Positions 34,422-43,058 of a stretch of 64,000 nt of DNA are shown here, one piece after another (the first letter of the stretch is position 1; the number at the start of each line of letters is the position of its first letter). Source of the DNA: Bacteroidales bacterium UBA1800 (GTDB lineage Bacteria > Bacteroidota > Bacteroidia > Bacteroidales > VadinHA17); contig DCFQ01000103.1 in the NCBI GenBank assembly GCA_002319915.1, positions 20,179 to 84,178 on the forward strand. The letters are read 5' to 3'. The notes under the pieces are model-generated. The model was given only the letters and a program-made list of their open reading frames with translations, searched no databases and was not told the origin of the DNA. The translations under genes were made by a program, and so were the position numbers.

Positions 34422-35132
34422 ATGCCCGACAGCTATTTCCGGTTTAAGCAGTTCACCATCAGGCAGGACAGGTCGCCATTTAAGGTTGGTACCGACGGGG
34501 TACTGCTGGGTGCATGCGCAGGAATTGGGGAGGCAGGAAGTATACTTGACATAGGCACCGGCACCGGCCTTGTTGCCCTGATGCTCGCCCAGCGGAGCAA
34601 TGCGGATATATCCGCCATAGAGCCTGATCAAGGTTCATACCTGCAGGCCTGTGAGAATATCGAAGCAAGCCCCTGGAGTGACCGGATACGGGTCCATTAC
34701 TGCAGGCTTCAGGAGTTCTTCCCGGCGGGCCGCAGGTTTGACCTGATTGTATCCAATCCGCCCTATTTCATAGATTCCCTGAAGAATCCCGACAGCGGCA
34801 TTGCAGCTGCCAGGCACGATATCAGCCTCACACAGGATGACCTGCTCGAAGGAGCCACGCGACTCCTTGAAGATGACGGACGGTTTGAGGTGATCATGCC
34901 TTATGCGGAAGGCACGATCCTGATCAGGGACGCAGGGAAATGTGGCCTTTATTGCAACTCGATGATCAGGATCAAGCCTTTGCCGTCATCGGATATAAAG
35001 CGCCTGGTACTCTCATTCTCAAGGCAAAGCACCCCTGTTTCGGAAAAGTCGGTTACAATTGAGAAGGGAAGGAGGCACGACTTCACCGATGAATATATTG
35101 ATCTGACGAGGGAGTTTTATCTGAAGTTTTGA
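34422..35132 (+). CDS. trmN6: tRNA1(Val) adenine(37)-N6-methyltransferase
   Basis: A 236-residue SAM-dependent methyltransferase of the TrmN6/YfiC family that methylates A37 of tRNA-Val. Motifs: FRFKQFTIRQDRSPFKVGTDGVLLGA split by its conserved KVGTDG core near residue 25, the SAM loop LDIGTGTGLVAL, and the catalytic NPPYF (about 109-113). The length is standard. AGGAG at 34406-34410 lies 11 bases before the ATG, an unusually good Shine-Dalgarno-like sequence for this phylum. It is divergent from the DUF6132 gene and convergent with the saccharopine-dehydrogenase-like gene. Confidence 0.9.
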   Translation: MPDSYFRFKQFTIRQDRSPFKVGTDGVLLGACAGIGEAGSILDIGTGTGLVALMLAQRSNADISAIEPDQGSYLQACENIEASPWSDRIRVHYCRLQEFFPAGRRFDLIVSNPPYFIDSLKNPDSGIAAARHDISLTQDDLLEGATRLLEDDGRFEVIMPYAEGTILIRDAGKCGLYCNSMIRIKPLPSSDIKRLVLSFSRQSTPVSEKSVTIEKGRRHDFTDEYIDLTREFYLKF

Positions 35133-35147
35133 AGATTGTCACACAGA

Positions 35148-35165
35148 TCCCGATAGCTATCGGGA
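35148..35165. terminator. 18-bp perfect palindrome between convergent genes
   Basis: TCCCGATAGCTATCGGGA is perfectly self-complementary. It lies 15 bases after the trmN6 stop and 56 before the end of the opposing gene, so it could act as a bidirectional transcription stop. No T-run follows. The flanks (35138-35220) contain CACACAGAT, CACGGAGGATCA and CTCCGTGTAACC, fragments of the CACAGAG repeat family, so it may equally be part of an old repeat element. Confidence 0.4.
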
Positions 35166-35220
35166 CACTGAGAAGACACGGAGGATCAAGGAGAAATATC
35201 TCGAAACTCCGTGTAACCAT

Positions 35221-36564
35221 TTACTTATCAGCTACCCCCATCGCGCTCTCCGGAAGCCCGTACTCTTCCTTCATTTCTATTCCCAGCCTAGCGAGCTCAT
35301 CGAGCACCTGGTTGTAGATCACAGGCATCACGGGCCTGTAAACGCCTTTAAGGTCTATTTTCTTTTCAAGGATCAGCTTAACGGCTGCAGCTGCAGGCAG
35401 TGCGACAGTCCGTGCAATTGCGGTGTTGGTTGCGGGGGTCCCGAAATCGAGCATCGATGACTTTATGACCTCCTTCCTGCCGTCGGGCCACTTCGCCAGG
35501 AAAATATGCTGCATTACGACCATATCACGCTCATTGTCAGATATCATCATCTTGCTTATCATCCTGTCAGAAGTTATATCGAATGGGGAAGCCTCCGTGT
35601 AATTTAATTTCTCGTCGCTGAAGAAGCCAAGGAAATCCAATGCCCTCACCGCTGCCGAGTCAACGGAGATCCCCAGCTTGAAGGCCACTGACGACTTCAG
35701 TCCGGCTTTGCCGGTACCGGCCCTTTCAGCAAGGAACTCGGAACAGGTCATTCCTGTACGGTCCGAAGTTCCGTCGTCGAGCATCCCCAGCTGCTTCATT
35801 GCATCCAGTGCCTCGCACCAGCCCGGAAACCGGAAGGTGCCGCGGTACATTGTCGAAACCCCCGGGATGCCGTAAATGTCGATGTAGCTCAGGGAATCGC
35901 GGTTTGGATAAACCTCGAGCCTGCCGGTTCCCGGGAAGTCGTAACTGAACCTGTCCCTGAAAAGACTGACGGGATCGACTGTAACTGTCCGCCCCTTCCT
36001 GAGGTACTGCGCCCCGTTCCTGCTGGCAAGCACAACACCCTTAGGGCTCCAGGTGAATTTGTATCCCATGGGATTATCTGTTACCTCAGGGGCCGGAAGC
36101 GCCCCGCAGAGCGACCAGAACTCCTCGACTTTCCCCCCTCTGCCATGAATATGATCGATGATCCTCATGGCTGACATGTGATCGATCCCGGGATCGAGTC
36201 CGGTCTCGTTCAGGATCAGAACCCCTGCGTTTTCCGCATCCGCTGCGATCTTCAGCATTTCGGGCTGGACATACGATGTGGTTACAAGCGATCTGTGACG
36301 TGAGATGCAGATCCTGGCAACTTCAGTATGGAACTTGTATGGCAGAAGTGAAACCGTCAGATCTGTGGCCGTGATCATTTTCTTAAGTGATGCCGGATCA
36401 TCCATTGACCAGTCGACGGCATCACCAAGCGGGTTGCCGGCGATCATCTGCTGCGCACGTTCCGGCATGGGAGAGGCAACTGTAACACCGATCCTTCTCT
36501 CAAGCAGGTACTCGATTATGGGTTTTGCGACCATTCCGGCACCGAGGATCAAAACCTTTTTCAT
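35221..36564 (-). CDS. Saccharopine dehydrogenase-like oxidoreductase
   Basis: From the ATG at 36564 the 447-residue protein begins MKKVLILGAGMVAKPIIEYLL, so the Rossmann GxGxxx motif starts at once; a non-ATG start 13 codons upstream is less likely. Later motifs include NETGLDPGIDHMSAMRIID, the substrate-domain signature of saccharopine dehydrogenase/reductase. In eukaryotes and some bacteria the family acts in lysine metabolism, splitting or forming saccharopine; in Bacteroidota the reaction is usually not demonstrated. It stands alone, facing trmN6 tail to tail. Confidence 0.83.
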   Translation of the reverse strand: MKKVLILGAGMVAKPIIEYLLERRIGVTVASPMPERAQQMIAGNPLGDAVDWSMDDPASLKKMITATDLTVSLLPYKFHTEVARICISRHRSLVTTSYVQPEMLKIAADAENAGVLILNETGLDPGIDHMSAMRIIDHIHGRGGKVEEFWSLCGALPAPEVTDNPMGYKFTWSPKGVVLASRNGAQYLRKGRTVTVDPVSLFRDRFSYDFPGTGRLEVYPNRDSLSYIDIYGIPGVSTMYRGTFRFPGWCEALDAMKQLGMLDDGTSDRTGMTCSEFLAERAGTGKAGLKSSVAFKLGISVDSAAVRALDFLGFFSDEKLNYTEASPFDITSDRMISKMMISDNERDMVVMQHIFLAKWPDGRKEVIKSSMLDFGTPATNTAIARTVALPAAAAVKLILEKKIDLKGVYRPVMPVIYNQVLDELARLGIEMKEEYGLPESAMGVADK

Positions 36565-36636
36565 GGCAGGCGAGTTAATTGAGTTTACAAGGTAAAAATT
36601 CAATACAACAATATTTATGACACTGCATAATATTAT

Positions 36637-36780
36637 TTAACCGCAAAGAACGCCAAGTTTAAGCAAAGAACGCAAAGAGGCCCCTAAATCCCCTGAAGGG
36701 GACTTCATTAACCCCTATATTTAGGGGAAGGGGGCCTACTTCACGGACTTTGTGCAAGCCTTTGTTTCCTTTGCGGTTAA
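36637..36780. repeat. Composite palindromic element: TTAACCGCAAAG arms around a CCCCTGAAGGGG core
   Basis: The left arm TTAACCGCAAAG (from 36637) pairs with CTTTGCGGTTAA (36769-36780) perfectly over 12 bases. Inside the left arm GCAAAGAACGC recurs. The core carries AATCCCCTGAAGGGGACTT and then CCCCTATATTTAGGGG. Both parts recur elsewhere in the window: the arms at 49281-49347, and arms plus core in degraded form at 42886-42985. The element fills most of the gap before mutS. No open reading frame is convincing in it. Confidence 0.8.
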
Positions 36781-36842
36781 TAAAATTGTTATTCAAATGT
36801 CTTTCAAACCGGTTCCGGGATAGCTGCAAATTTTATTTGCTT

Positions 36843-36850
36843 TATCTTTG
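36843..36850 (+). promoter_or_regulatory. -7 promoter element for mutS
   Basis: TATCTTTG matches TAnnTTTG and lies 41 bases before the chosen mutS ATG at 36892. It lies so close to the TTG at 36853 that this TTG cannot be the start, which supports the ATG. No well-spaced -33 TTTG is present. Confidence 0.42.
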
Positions 36851-36891
36851 TTTTGATTCAAAAGAAAATAAAATTCCCAACCAGATCTGCA

Positions 36892-39501
36892 ATGCAGGAG
36901 GATCAGAAATATGTCGAGACGCCGCTGATGAAGCAGTACTACAGCGTCAAGTCGAAACACCCTGACGCGATACTGCTCTTCCGGGTGGGGGATTTTTACG
37001 AGACATTCGGGGAAGACGCCATAAGGGCATCTGAGATACTGGGAATAACCCTGACCCGCAGGGCCAACGGATCAGCATCATTCGTCGAACTGGCAGGGTT
37101 CCCTTACCATGCTCTCGATACCTATCTTCCCAGGCTCGTCAGGGCCGGCCAGAGGGTCGCAATATGTGAGCAGCTGGAGGATCCGAAGCTTACAAAGAAA
37201 ATAGTCAAGAGGGGGATCATTGAATTGATTACCCCGGGTTTATCACTTAATGAGAATGTCCTTAACCACAAGGAAAACAACTTTCTCGCTGCCGTGCATT
37301 TTGACAGGGGTATCGCCGGAGTTTCATTCCTGGATATTTCCACCGGAGAGTTCCTTGTCTCGGAAGGTACCTTGGAGTACATAGATCAGATGCTCAATAA
37401 TCTCCAACCCAAGGAGGTGCTCTTTGAAAAGGGTAAAAGCGAGCTTTTCAGGGATAATTTCGGATCGAAATTCTATACCTACAAGCTGGATGACTGGATC
37501 TTCACAACCGAGGCTGCCAACGATAGGCTACTGAAGCAGTTTGAAACGGTTTCCCTTAAAGGGTTCGGCATTCAGAGCCTGAATGCGGGGATCATTGCTG
37601 CCGGTGCGATCCTTTATTATCTTGATATCACCCAGCATTCCCAGCTTGGTCACATTACAAACCTGTCGAGGATCGAAAAGGACAGGTATGTATGGCTTGA
37701 TAAATTCACGATCAGGAACCTTGAGCTTTTCCAGTCGCCATATGAAGGGGCGAAGACTCTTATCGATGTCATCGACCGGACTATCTCGCCGATGGGAGGG
37801 AGGCTTCTGAAGAGGTGGATCGCACTTCCGCTGAAGGACATACAGCCGGTAAACGAGCGACTCGATATTGTCCAGTTCCTGGTTGACAATCCTCTTTTCA
37901 GAAAGGAAACCGCTGCCCTTATCCGCCAGATCGGCGATCTTGAACGGCTTGTCTCAAAAGTCGCTGTAGGGAGGATCAACCCGAGGGAAGTGGTCCAGCT
38001 GAAAAAGGCGCTGATGGCGATAGAACCAATGAAGGAATTATGCAACGGCTCTGGGTGCCGTCCGCTTGGACTCCTCGGGGAACAGCTGAATCCCTGCAGG
38101 TCAATTGCTGACAGGATCGACAGGGAGCTGAACAACGATCCGCCTGTCCAGCTTTCAAGGGGGGAAGTTATCTCCCAGGGAGTTTCCCCTGAGCTCGATG
38201 AGTTGCGAAATGTGCTTTATCACGGGAAGGATTACATTGCGGACCTCCAGGCACGGGAGAGCCTGAGAACGGGGATCCCTTCCCTCAAGGTAAGCTTCAA
38301 CAATGTTTTCGGATACTATATTGAAGTCCGGAACACGCACCGCGACAAGGTCCCGCCCGACTGGATCAGGAAACAGACCCTGGTAAGTGCCGAGCGGTAC
38401 ATAACGGAGGAACTGAAGGAATACGAGAACAAGATATTTGGAGCGGAGGAGAAGATCAATGCGCTTGAAGCAAAGCTGTTCAATGATATTGTCCTTGCGA
38501 TAGTCGAATATATCCCGCCGGTCCAGGTCAACTCGTCGCTCGTTGCAAGGTTCGATTGCCTTCATTCCTTTGCCGTTGCGTCCGATGAGAACAAATATAC
38601 GAGGCCGCAGCTGAACGACTCAAAAGTCATTGATATCAGGGACGGCAGGCATCCCGTGATAGAGAAGCAGCTTCCGCCCGGGGAAGCCTATGTGCCAAAC
38701 GATGTTCTGCTCGACACGGATGACCAGCAGATAATTATCCTCACAGGTCCCAATATGTCAGGAAAGTCGGCCCTGCTAAGGCAGACCGCCCTGATTGTGC
38801 TCCTTGCCCAGACCGGCTGTTTTGTGCCGGCCGGTTCCGCATCGATCGGTGTGGTGGACAAGATCTTCACAAGGGTCGGCGCATCGGATAACATCAGCCT
38901 TGGAGAGTCGACATTCATGGTTGAAATGAACGAGACGGCAAGCATTCTTAATAACCTGTCGGACAGGAGCCTGATACTTCTCGATGAGATAGGCAGGGGA
39001 ACGAGTACTTACGACGGGATCTCGATTGCATGGGCAATGGTCGAATACCTCCACGAGAACCGGTTCAGGGCTAAGACACTGTTTGCCACTCATTACCATG
39101 AACTTAATGAGATGGAAAATTCCTTCCCCAGGGTTCATAACTACAGCGTTTCCATAAAAGAGTTCAACAACAAGGTCATCTTCCTGAGAAAGCTGAAGAG
39201 GGGAGGAAGTGAGCACAGTTTCGGGATCCATGTCGCAAAGATGGCCGGGATGCCAAAGAGCGTCGTCAGGCGCGCCGATGAGATCCTGAAAGAACTTGAG
39301 CAGAGCCATGAGAAGAAAGAACTGACAAAGCCAATCGCCGACCTTGCCGACCACAGGGAGGGAATGCAGCTCAGCTTTTTCCAGCTCGATGACCCTGTAC
39401 TGAAACAGATCAGGGATGAAATATTGTACCTCGACATCGATAACCTGACCCCGGTGGAAGCGCTCAATAAGCTTTACAGCATTAAGAAAGTGCTCAAATA
39501 G
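36892..39501 (+). CDS. mutS: DNA mismatch repair protein MutS
   Basis: From the ATG at 36892 the product has 869 residues, normal for MutS. The mismatch-binding domain has the family opening TPLMKQYYSVKSKHPDAILLFRVGDFYETFGEDA in pieces, including the FYE wedge motif. The connector, lever and clamp domains follow. The ATPase has Walker A GPNMSGKS, Walker B LILLDEIGRGTSTYDG and the helix GESTFMVEMNETA. The C-terminus is the normal HTH with FFQLDDP. Together with MutL it repairs replication mismatches. It seems to be transcribed alone. Confidence 0.97.
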   Translation: MQEDQKYVETPLMKQYYSVKSKHPDAILLFRVGDFYETFGEDAIRASEILGITLTRRANGSASFVELAGFPYHALDTYLPRLVRAGQRVAICEQLEDPKLTKKIVKRGIIELITPGLSLNENVLNHKENNFLAAVHFDRGIAGVSFLDISTGEFLVSEGTLEYIDQMLNNLQPKEVLFEKGKSELFRDNFGSKFYTYKLDDWIFTTEAANDRLLKQFETVSLKGFGIQSLNAGIIAAGAILYYLDITQHSQLGHITNLSRIEKDRYVWLDKFTIRNLELFQSPYEGAKTLIDVIDRTISPMGGRLLKRWIALPLKDIQPVNERLDIVQFLVDNPLFRKETAALIRQIGDLERLVSKVAVGRINPREVVQLKKALMAIEPMKELCNGSGCRPLGLLGEQLNPCRSIADRIDRELNNDPPVQLSRGEVISQGVSPELDELRNVLYHGKDYIADLQARESLRTGIPSLKVSFNNVFGYYIEVRNTHRDKVPPDWIRKQTLVSAERYITEELKEYENKIFGAEEKINALEAKLFNDIVLAIVEYIPPVQVNSSLVARFDCLHSFAVASDENKYTRPQLNDSKVIDIRDGRHPVIEKQLPPGEAYVPNDVLLDTDDQQIIILTGPNMSGKSALLRQTALIVLLAQTGCFVPAGSASIGVVDKIFTRVGASDNISLGESTFMVEMNETASILNNLSDRSLILLDEIGRGTSTYDGISIAWAMVEYLHENRFRAKTLFATHYHELNEMENSFPRVHNYSVSIKEFNNKVIFLRKLKRGGSEHSFGIHVAKMAGMPKSVVRRADEILKELEQSHEKKELTKPIADLADHREGMQLSFFQLDDPVLKQIRDEILYLDIDNLTPVEALNKLYSIKKVLK

Positions 39502-39635
39502 TCCTGATCAGGATATATCTTATTTATTCAGGGAAATTCCTGAGATTTTATTCTAAAAGCCCCACTGATCTAAAATATTGGTTTAAATTTACTTAGCTCT
39601 TTCTCATTCTGATCAACCCTAAATTGCATACTGCT

Positions 39636-41459
39636 ATGGAAAGACATTTTTTAATGGATATTTCCAACGGAGGTGTAATCTACCAGGTATTTTATATGCT
39701 CGCATTTCTAACAGTGTATTTGATACTTGTTTATGAAGGCTACAGGAGAAAATTCCCTTTGCTGACCTGGGTCCTGATCCTTGCCAGCGTACAGTTTGCG
39801 TCTATAATAGGTACAAAGCTTTTTTCCTATTCCTGGGAGGAGTGGGGAATGATGATCCGGACCCATTCCATCATTCCCAACAGGGAAAAGTCATTGCTCG
39901 GATGCGCAATCTCAGCTTCAGTTATCTTTCTGGCGGTCAGGAGCCTGTTCAGGTTCAGGCATGATGTCTGGGATTCATGTGCGGTTGCCTTCCCGGTTGG
40001 GGTCTCGCTTATGACCACTGGATGCTTTTTTTACGGCTGCTGTTATGGGACAGAGTCGCATTTGCCCTGGGCAGTTCAGTATCCCGTAATGTCCCTTGCT
40101 CACTATCACCAGTTTAAATCGGGCCTTATCACTTACGGGGATGCTTTTTCCCTCCCTGTCCACCCCGTTCAGCTGTATGCCACCCTGGGCGGCATTGCGG
40201 TGACATGTGTTGTCCTGCTTTTCCGCCGGAAATGGAAAGCATCCGGGAATCTCCTTCTGTTTTCCGCAATACTTTTCCTCGTGATGAGGTTTGTGGTTGA
40301 TTTTTTCAGGGATCCCGGCACAAACAAAATCGGGGGAGCAATGCTTGGGATATTCAAAGAGGTTCAATGGGCCTACCTGCTGAGCGCTTCTCTTCTTACA
40401 GTAATTTTGATCATCCGTGAAAGGAATTTCAGGGAACAGCCTGTCATTGCCGGCGGAAACATGCCTTCACTAAGTTTCCAGATAATTTACCTGCTTGTGC
40501 TGGTCTCGGTGTTCGCATCTTTGAGAAACTGGTTCAGGCTGCCTGAGATCATTGCCGTCAACTTTGCATTGCTGCCTGCAGTTTTCCTTTCAGGGAAAGA
40601 GGTTGTCACGACCTTTGCAGCCTCGAAATATAAATGGGCATACGCTTCAATCCTGATCCTCCCGGTGTTCCTCATGAGTCAGACCATTCCAGGGATCGAC
40701 ACCACGCAGTCAAAGAAAGCAAGGACTTACCATTCGATTGGCGCCGGGTTTGCCACCGGCCATTACCAGGATGAAAGAATGACCTTTCGCGGGTCGGGGT
40801 GCGATATGACCAGCGATTACAGGTATTTCAACCATAAATATACGGCTGAGGCAATAGGCTACAGCTTTACCAGGGAGGATCCGGAGCAATTTAAGGCCAC
40901 AACCTTCGGTGCGGATATTTTCTTTGGAAGGTACAGCCAGCTGAGCCTGTCAGACAACGTAGTCACTGACATTAATCTCTTTGGGATCAGTCCATACATA
41001 CGCTACGATTCTAAATGGATAGGCATCGGGGGAGGCTTTAATACAGGCAATCTCGTATATACAACAGGTGATACGAGGAAGGAAACTTCAGAGGTGCCTC
41101 CAGGGGCCGGATATTTTAAAACGGTGATATTTCCCCGTTTTTATTTGAGAGTCGGGCCCAGGAACATCCTGTTTGCAGATTTTCATATTGCAGACCAGTT
41201 CCCGGCATCTTCGCCCGGATTGGGGTTCCAGACGGGCTTCGGAACAGGGTTGGGCCTTAAGAACGGTTTCAGCCTGCGATACGGCTTTTCATTCCTCGAT
41301 AGGGGTTCATATTATATATCCTCCTTCATCCCCATCAAAGACCGGATAGTCCTGGAACCCTTGTTCCTGTGGAAGGGAGGAAATTCAACTTCCAGTTATC
41401 CCGGTGTTCCTGAAAAGCAGTTTTCAGTTGGCCTGTCATACCGCTTTGATAAAAAGTGA
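39636..41459 (+). CDS. Lgt-like integral membrane protein with C-terminal beta-rich (barrel-like) domain
   Basis: From the ATG at 39636 the protein has 607 residues. Roughly the first 355 are a polytopic inner-membrane domain resembling prolipoprotein diacylglyceryl transferase: GCFFYGCCYG, VHPVQLYATLGGI and MRFVVDFFRD correspond to Lgt-family motifs, but the RxGNFxNxE signature is absent. A region with further helices follows. The last 230 or so residues have the alternating pattern of membrane beta-strands (for example LFGISPYIRYDSKWIGIGGG) and end SVGLSYRFDKK, as outer-membrane barrels do. Such a combination is topologically odd. It is neither a frameshift nor a run-through: one continuous frame. 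Confidence 0.6.
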   Translation: MERHFLMDISNGGVIYQVFYMLAFLTVYLILVYEGYRRKFPLLTWVLILASVQFASIIGTKLFSYSWEEWGMMIRTHSIIPNREKSLLGCAISASVIFLAVRSLFRFRHDVWDSCAVAFPVGVSLMTTGCFFYGCCYGTESHLPWAVQYPVMSLAHYHQFKSGLITYGDAFSLPVHPVQLYATLGGIAVTCVVLLFRRKWKASGNLLLFSAILFLVMRFVVDFFRDPGTNKIGGAMLGIFKEVQWAYLLSASLLTVILIIRERNFREQPVIAGGNMPSLSFQIIYLLVLVSVFASLRNWFRLPEIIAVNFALLPAVFLSGKEVVTTFAASKYKWAYASILILPVFLMSQTIPGIDTTQSKKARTYHSIGAGFATGHYQDERMTFRGSGCDMTSDYRYFNHKYTAEAIGYSFTREDPEQFKATTFGADIFFGRYSQLSLSDNVVTDINLFGISPYIRYDSKWIGIGGGFNTGNLVYTTGDTRKETSEVPPGAGYFKTVIFPRFYLRVGPRNILFADFHIADQFPASSPGLGFQTGFGTGLGLKNGFSLRYGFSFLDRGSYYISSFIPIKDRIVLEPLFLWKGGNSTSSYPGVPEKQFSVGLSYRFDKK

Positions 41460-41480
41460 CAGGATAACCACTATTTGAAT

Positions 41481-41488
41481 TATATTTG
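41481..41488 (+). promoter_or_regulatory. -7-like element upstream of the SPOR lipoprotein gene
   Basis: TATATTTG matches TAnnTTTG and lies 32 bases before the ATG at 41521. There is no TTTG at 19-21 nt upstream, so support is partial. Confidence 0.4.
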
Positions 41489-41520
41489 TCCGGTATTCAT
41501 CTTAAATAACCATTACGGCT

Positions 41521-41931
41521 ATGAGGATATTTGTGTACATGCTGGCTGGTGCCTTCCTGCTTACATCATCGTGCGCAACAGTCAACAAAAGGACCCGGAA
41601 TACGGAGACTCCCGCAAAAACGCTGCTTATGCCGGCAGGACCGGTCAAAGAGGTCAGGGAGCGGTTGGTATCTAACAATGATAAGGCTCCTGACAATCAT
41701 AATTACTTTGTTATTATCGGCAGCTTCAGAAGCTATGGGAATGCTCTCAAGCATAAAACCATGGTCGCCAGGGACGGTTTTATCCCCGAGATACTTAAGA
41801 ATGCTGCCGGTTTGTACAGGGTATCGGTAAAAGCGACCGATGACCCGGATGAGGCCAGGGCGGAAGTCAGGCGGATCTGGACAAAGTTCCCCGGTTATTC
41901 TGACACCTGGATGCTTATCCAGATAAAATAA
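41521..41931 (+). CDS. SPOR-domain lipoprotein
   Basis: The 136-residue protein starts with a lipoprotein-type signal (MRIFVYMLAGAFLLTSSC) with Cys18 as likely lipid anchor, though the -3 residue is not the usual Leu. Residues 60-136 form a SPOR domain (YFVIIGSFRSYGNALKHKTM, then GLYRVSVKATDDPDEARAEVRRI), which binds denuded glycan strands of peptidoglycan at division sites. A septal cell-envelope role is therefore likely. It is 33 bases upstream of the NodB-like gene. Confidence 0.85.
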   Translation: MRIFVYMLAGAFLLTSSCATVNKRTRNTETPAKTLLMPAGPVKEVRERLVSNNDKAPDNHNYFVIIGSFRSYGNALKHKTMVARDGFIPEILKNAAGLYRVSVKATDDPDEARAEVRRIWTKFPGYSDTWMLIQIK

Positions 41932-41964
41932 GAACTGAAGCCAGGTTGATTTGTTAATCCTGTT

Positions 41965-42894
41965 ATGATCAGGTTTCCTTCCTCACCCATTATCCCGGAA
42001 AAAATTCTCTCCGGACGGTATCTTAAATCCGCACTTACTCTTTGCCTCTTGCTAATGACAATTTTTGATGTCAACAGCGTGGGGAAGAGTAAAACTACTC
42101 CATATCGCGACCTGGAAAAGACTATAAGGGAAAAGTACGATTCCCGTGCAGTATTTACGTGGGACCAGTACAAAGAATTGCTGAAGGAGCTGAAAGATCC
42201 CAAATTCAGGGTGCTGCCCCTGCACGAAATGGCAGATACCTACGACTCCACCAGGGTTATTGTCGGCCTCAGGCACGATGTGGACTTTAATCCCTTCAAG
42301 GCCCTCGAGATGGCCAGGATCGAACATCTTTACGGAATAAGGGCCACCTATTTCCTCCTGGCAACAGCGGAGTACAGCGGGGTGTTCATGGGTTCAAAAC
42401 TGGTCCGGTCCAAAGGGTTGAAAGCCCTTTACAGGGACCTGTATGAGACCGGGGCCGAGATCGGAATACATAACGACATGCTTACGGTTATGATACTTTA
42501 CGATATCGACCCGTACAAGTTCAACCACGACGAACTGGCATTTTATAATTCTATCAGGATACCTGTTTACGGCTCAGCTGCCCATGGATCGGAGATCGCA
42601 AAGAAGACTGTTCCCAATTTCCAGATATTTTCGGACTTTTCCGCGAAGGACTCGGTTTCATACCTCGGCAGGAAGTACCCTCTCGGAAAACAGAGCCTGA
42701 AGGAATGCGGATACCAGTATGAGGCATATTTCATTAAGCATAACATTTATTTGTCAGATTCAGGCGGAAAGTGGCACAATGCCGAGGGTGTTTCGGGAGT
42801 CCTGCAGCGACTGAGGGAAAGTGTCCCTGGTGACCGGATCGAAATTCTTATGCATCCCGAATGGTGGGGCAAGACTGAACAAAAAACCCCCTGA
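41965..42894 (+). CDS. Exported NodB-like polysaccharide deacetylase-family protein
   Basis: A 309-residue protein with a hydrophobic N-terminal segment (KSALTLCLLLMTIFDVNS, about 21-38). The core shows the divergent CE4/NodB pattern of Bacteroidota: GLRHDVDFNPFKALEMARIE with the metal aspartates, IRATYFLLA, ETGAEIGIHNDM (His of the metal site) and IEILMHPEWW at the end. Substrate is unknown. The last few codons and the TGA stop are supplied by a CCCCCTGAATCCCC repeat, so a repeat insertion may have set the present C-terminus. Confidence 0.72.
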   Translation: MIRFPSSPIIPEKILSGRYLKSALTLCLLLMTIFDVNSVGKSKTTPYRDLEKTIREKYDSRAVFTWDQYKELLKELKDPKFRVLPLHEMADTYDSTRVIVGLRHDVDFNPFKALEMARIEHLYGIRATYFLLATAEYSGVFMGSKLVRSKGLKALYRDLYETGAEIGIHNDMLTVMILYDIDPYKFNHDELAFYNSIRIPVYGSAAHGSEIAKKTVPNFQIFSDFSAKDSVSYLGRKYPLGKQSLKECGYQYEAYFIKHNIYLSDSGGKWHNAEGVSGVLQRLRESVPGDRIEILMHPEWWGKTEQKTP

Positions 42895-42985
42895 ATCCCC
42901 TGAAGGGGACTTACCTGACCCCCTTTTGGAGGTTGGGGGTAATCCTTTACGGGCTTTGCTAATACTTAGCGCACTTTGCGGATAA
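42886..42985. repeat. Degenerate composite repeat (AATCCCCTGAAGGGGACTT core, CGCAAAG-type end)
   Basis: AATCCCCTGAAGGGGACTT is shared exactly with the element at 36637-36780. It is followed by CCCCCTTTTGGAGGTTGGGGG and then, at the right end, GCGCACTTTGCGGATAA, a decayed version of the CTTTGCGGTTAA arm. The element begins inside the 3' end of the NodB-like gene and supplies its stop codon. Confidence 0.7.
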
Positions 42986-43058
42986 AAGAGCGAAGGTGAT
43001 AATTCTATTCTGATCGATTCTTTAAAATTTACTATCTTCCGATCTTAACAATAAACCC

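Noticed and set aside
39502..39543. Terminator after mutS
   Set aside because: TCCTGATCAGGA and a TCAGG/CCTGA pair are present, but the stems are short and no T-run follows closely; too weak to list.
39636..41459. A true prolipoprotein diacylglyceryl transferase (lgt)
   Set aside because: The family signature RxGNFxNxE is absent and the protein is about twice the normal length.
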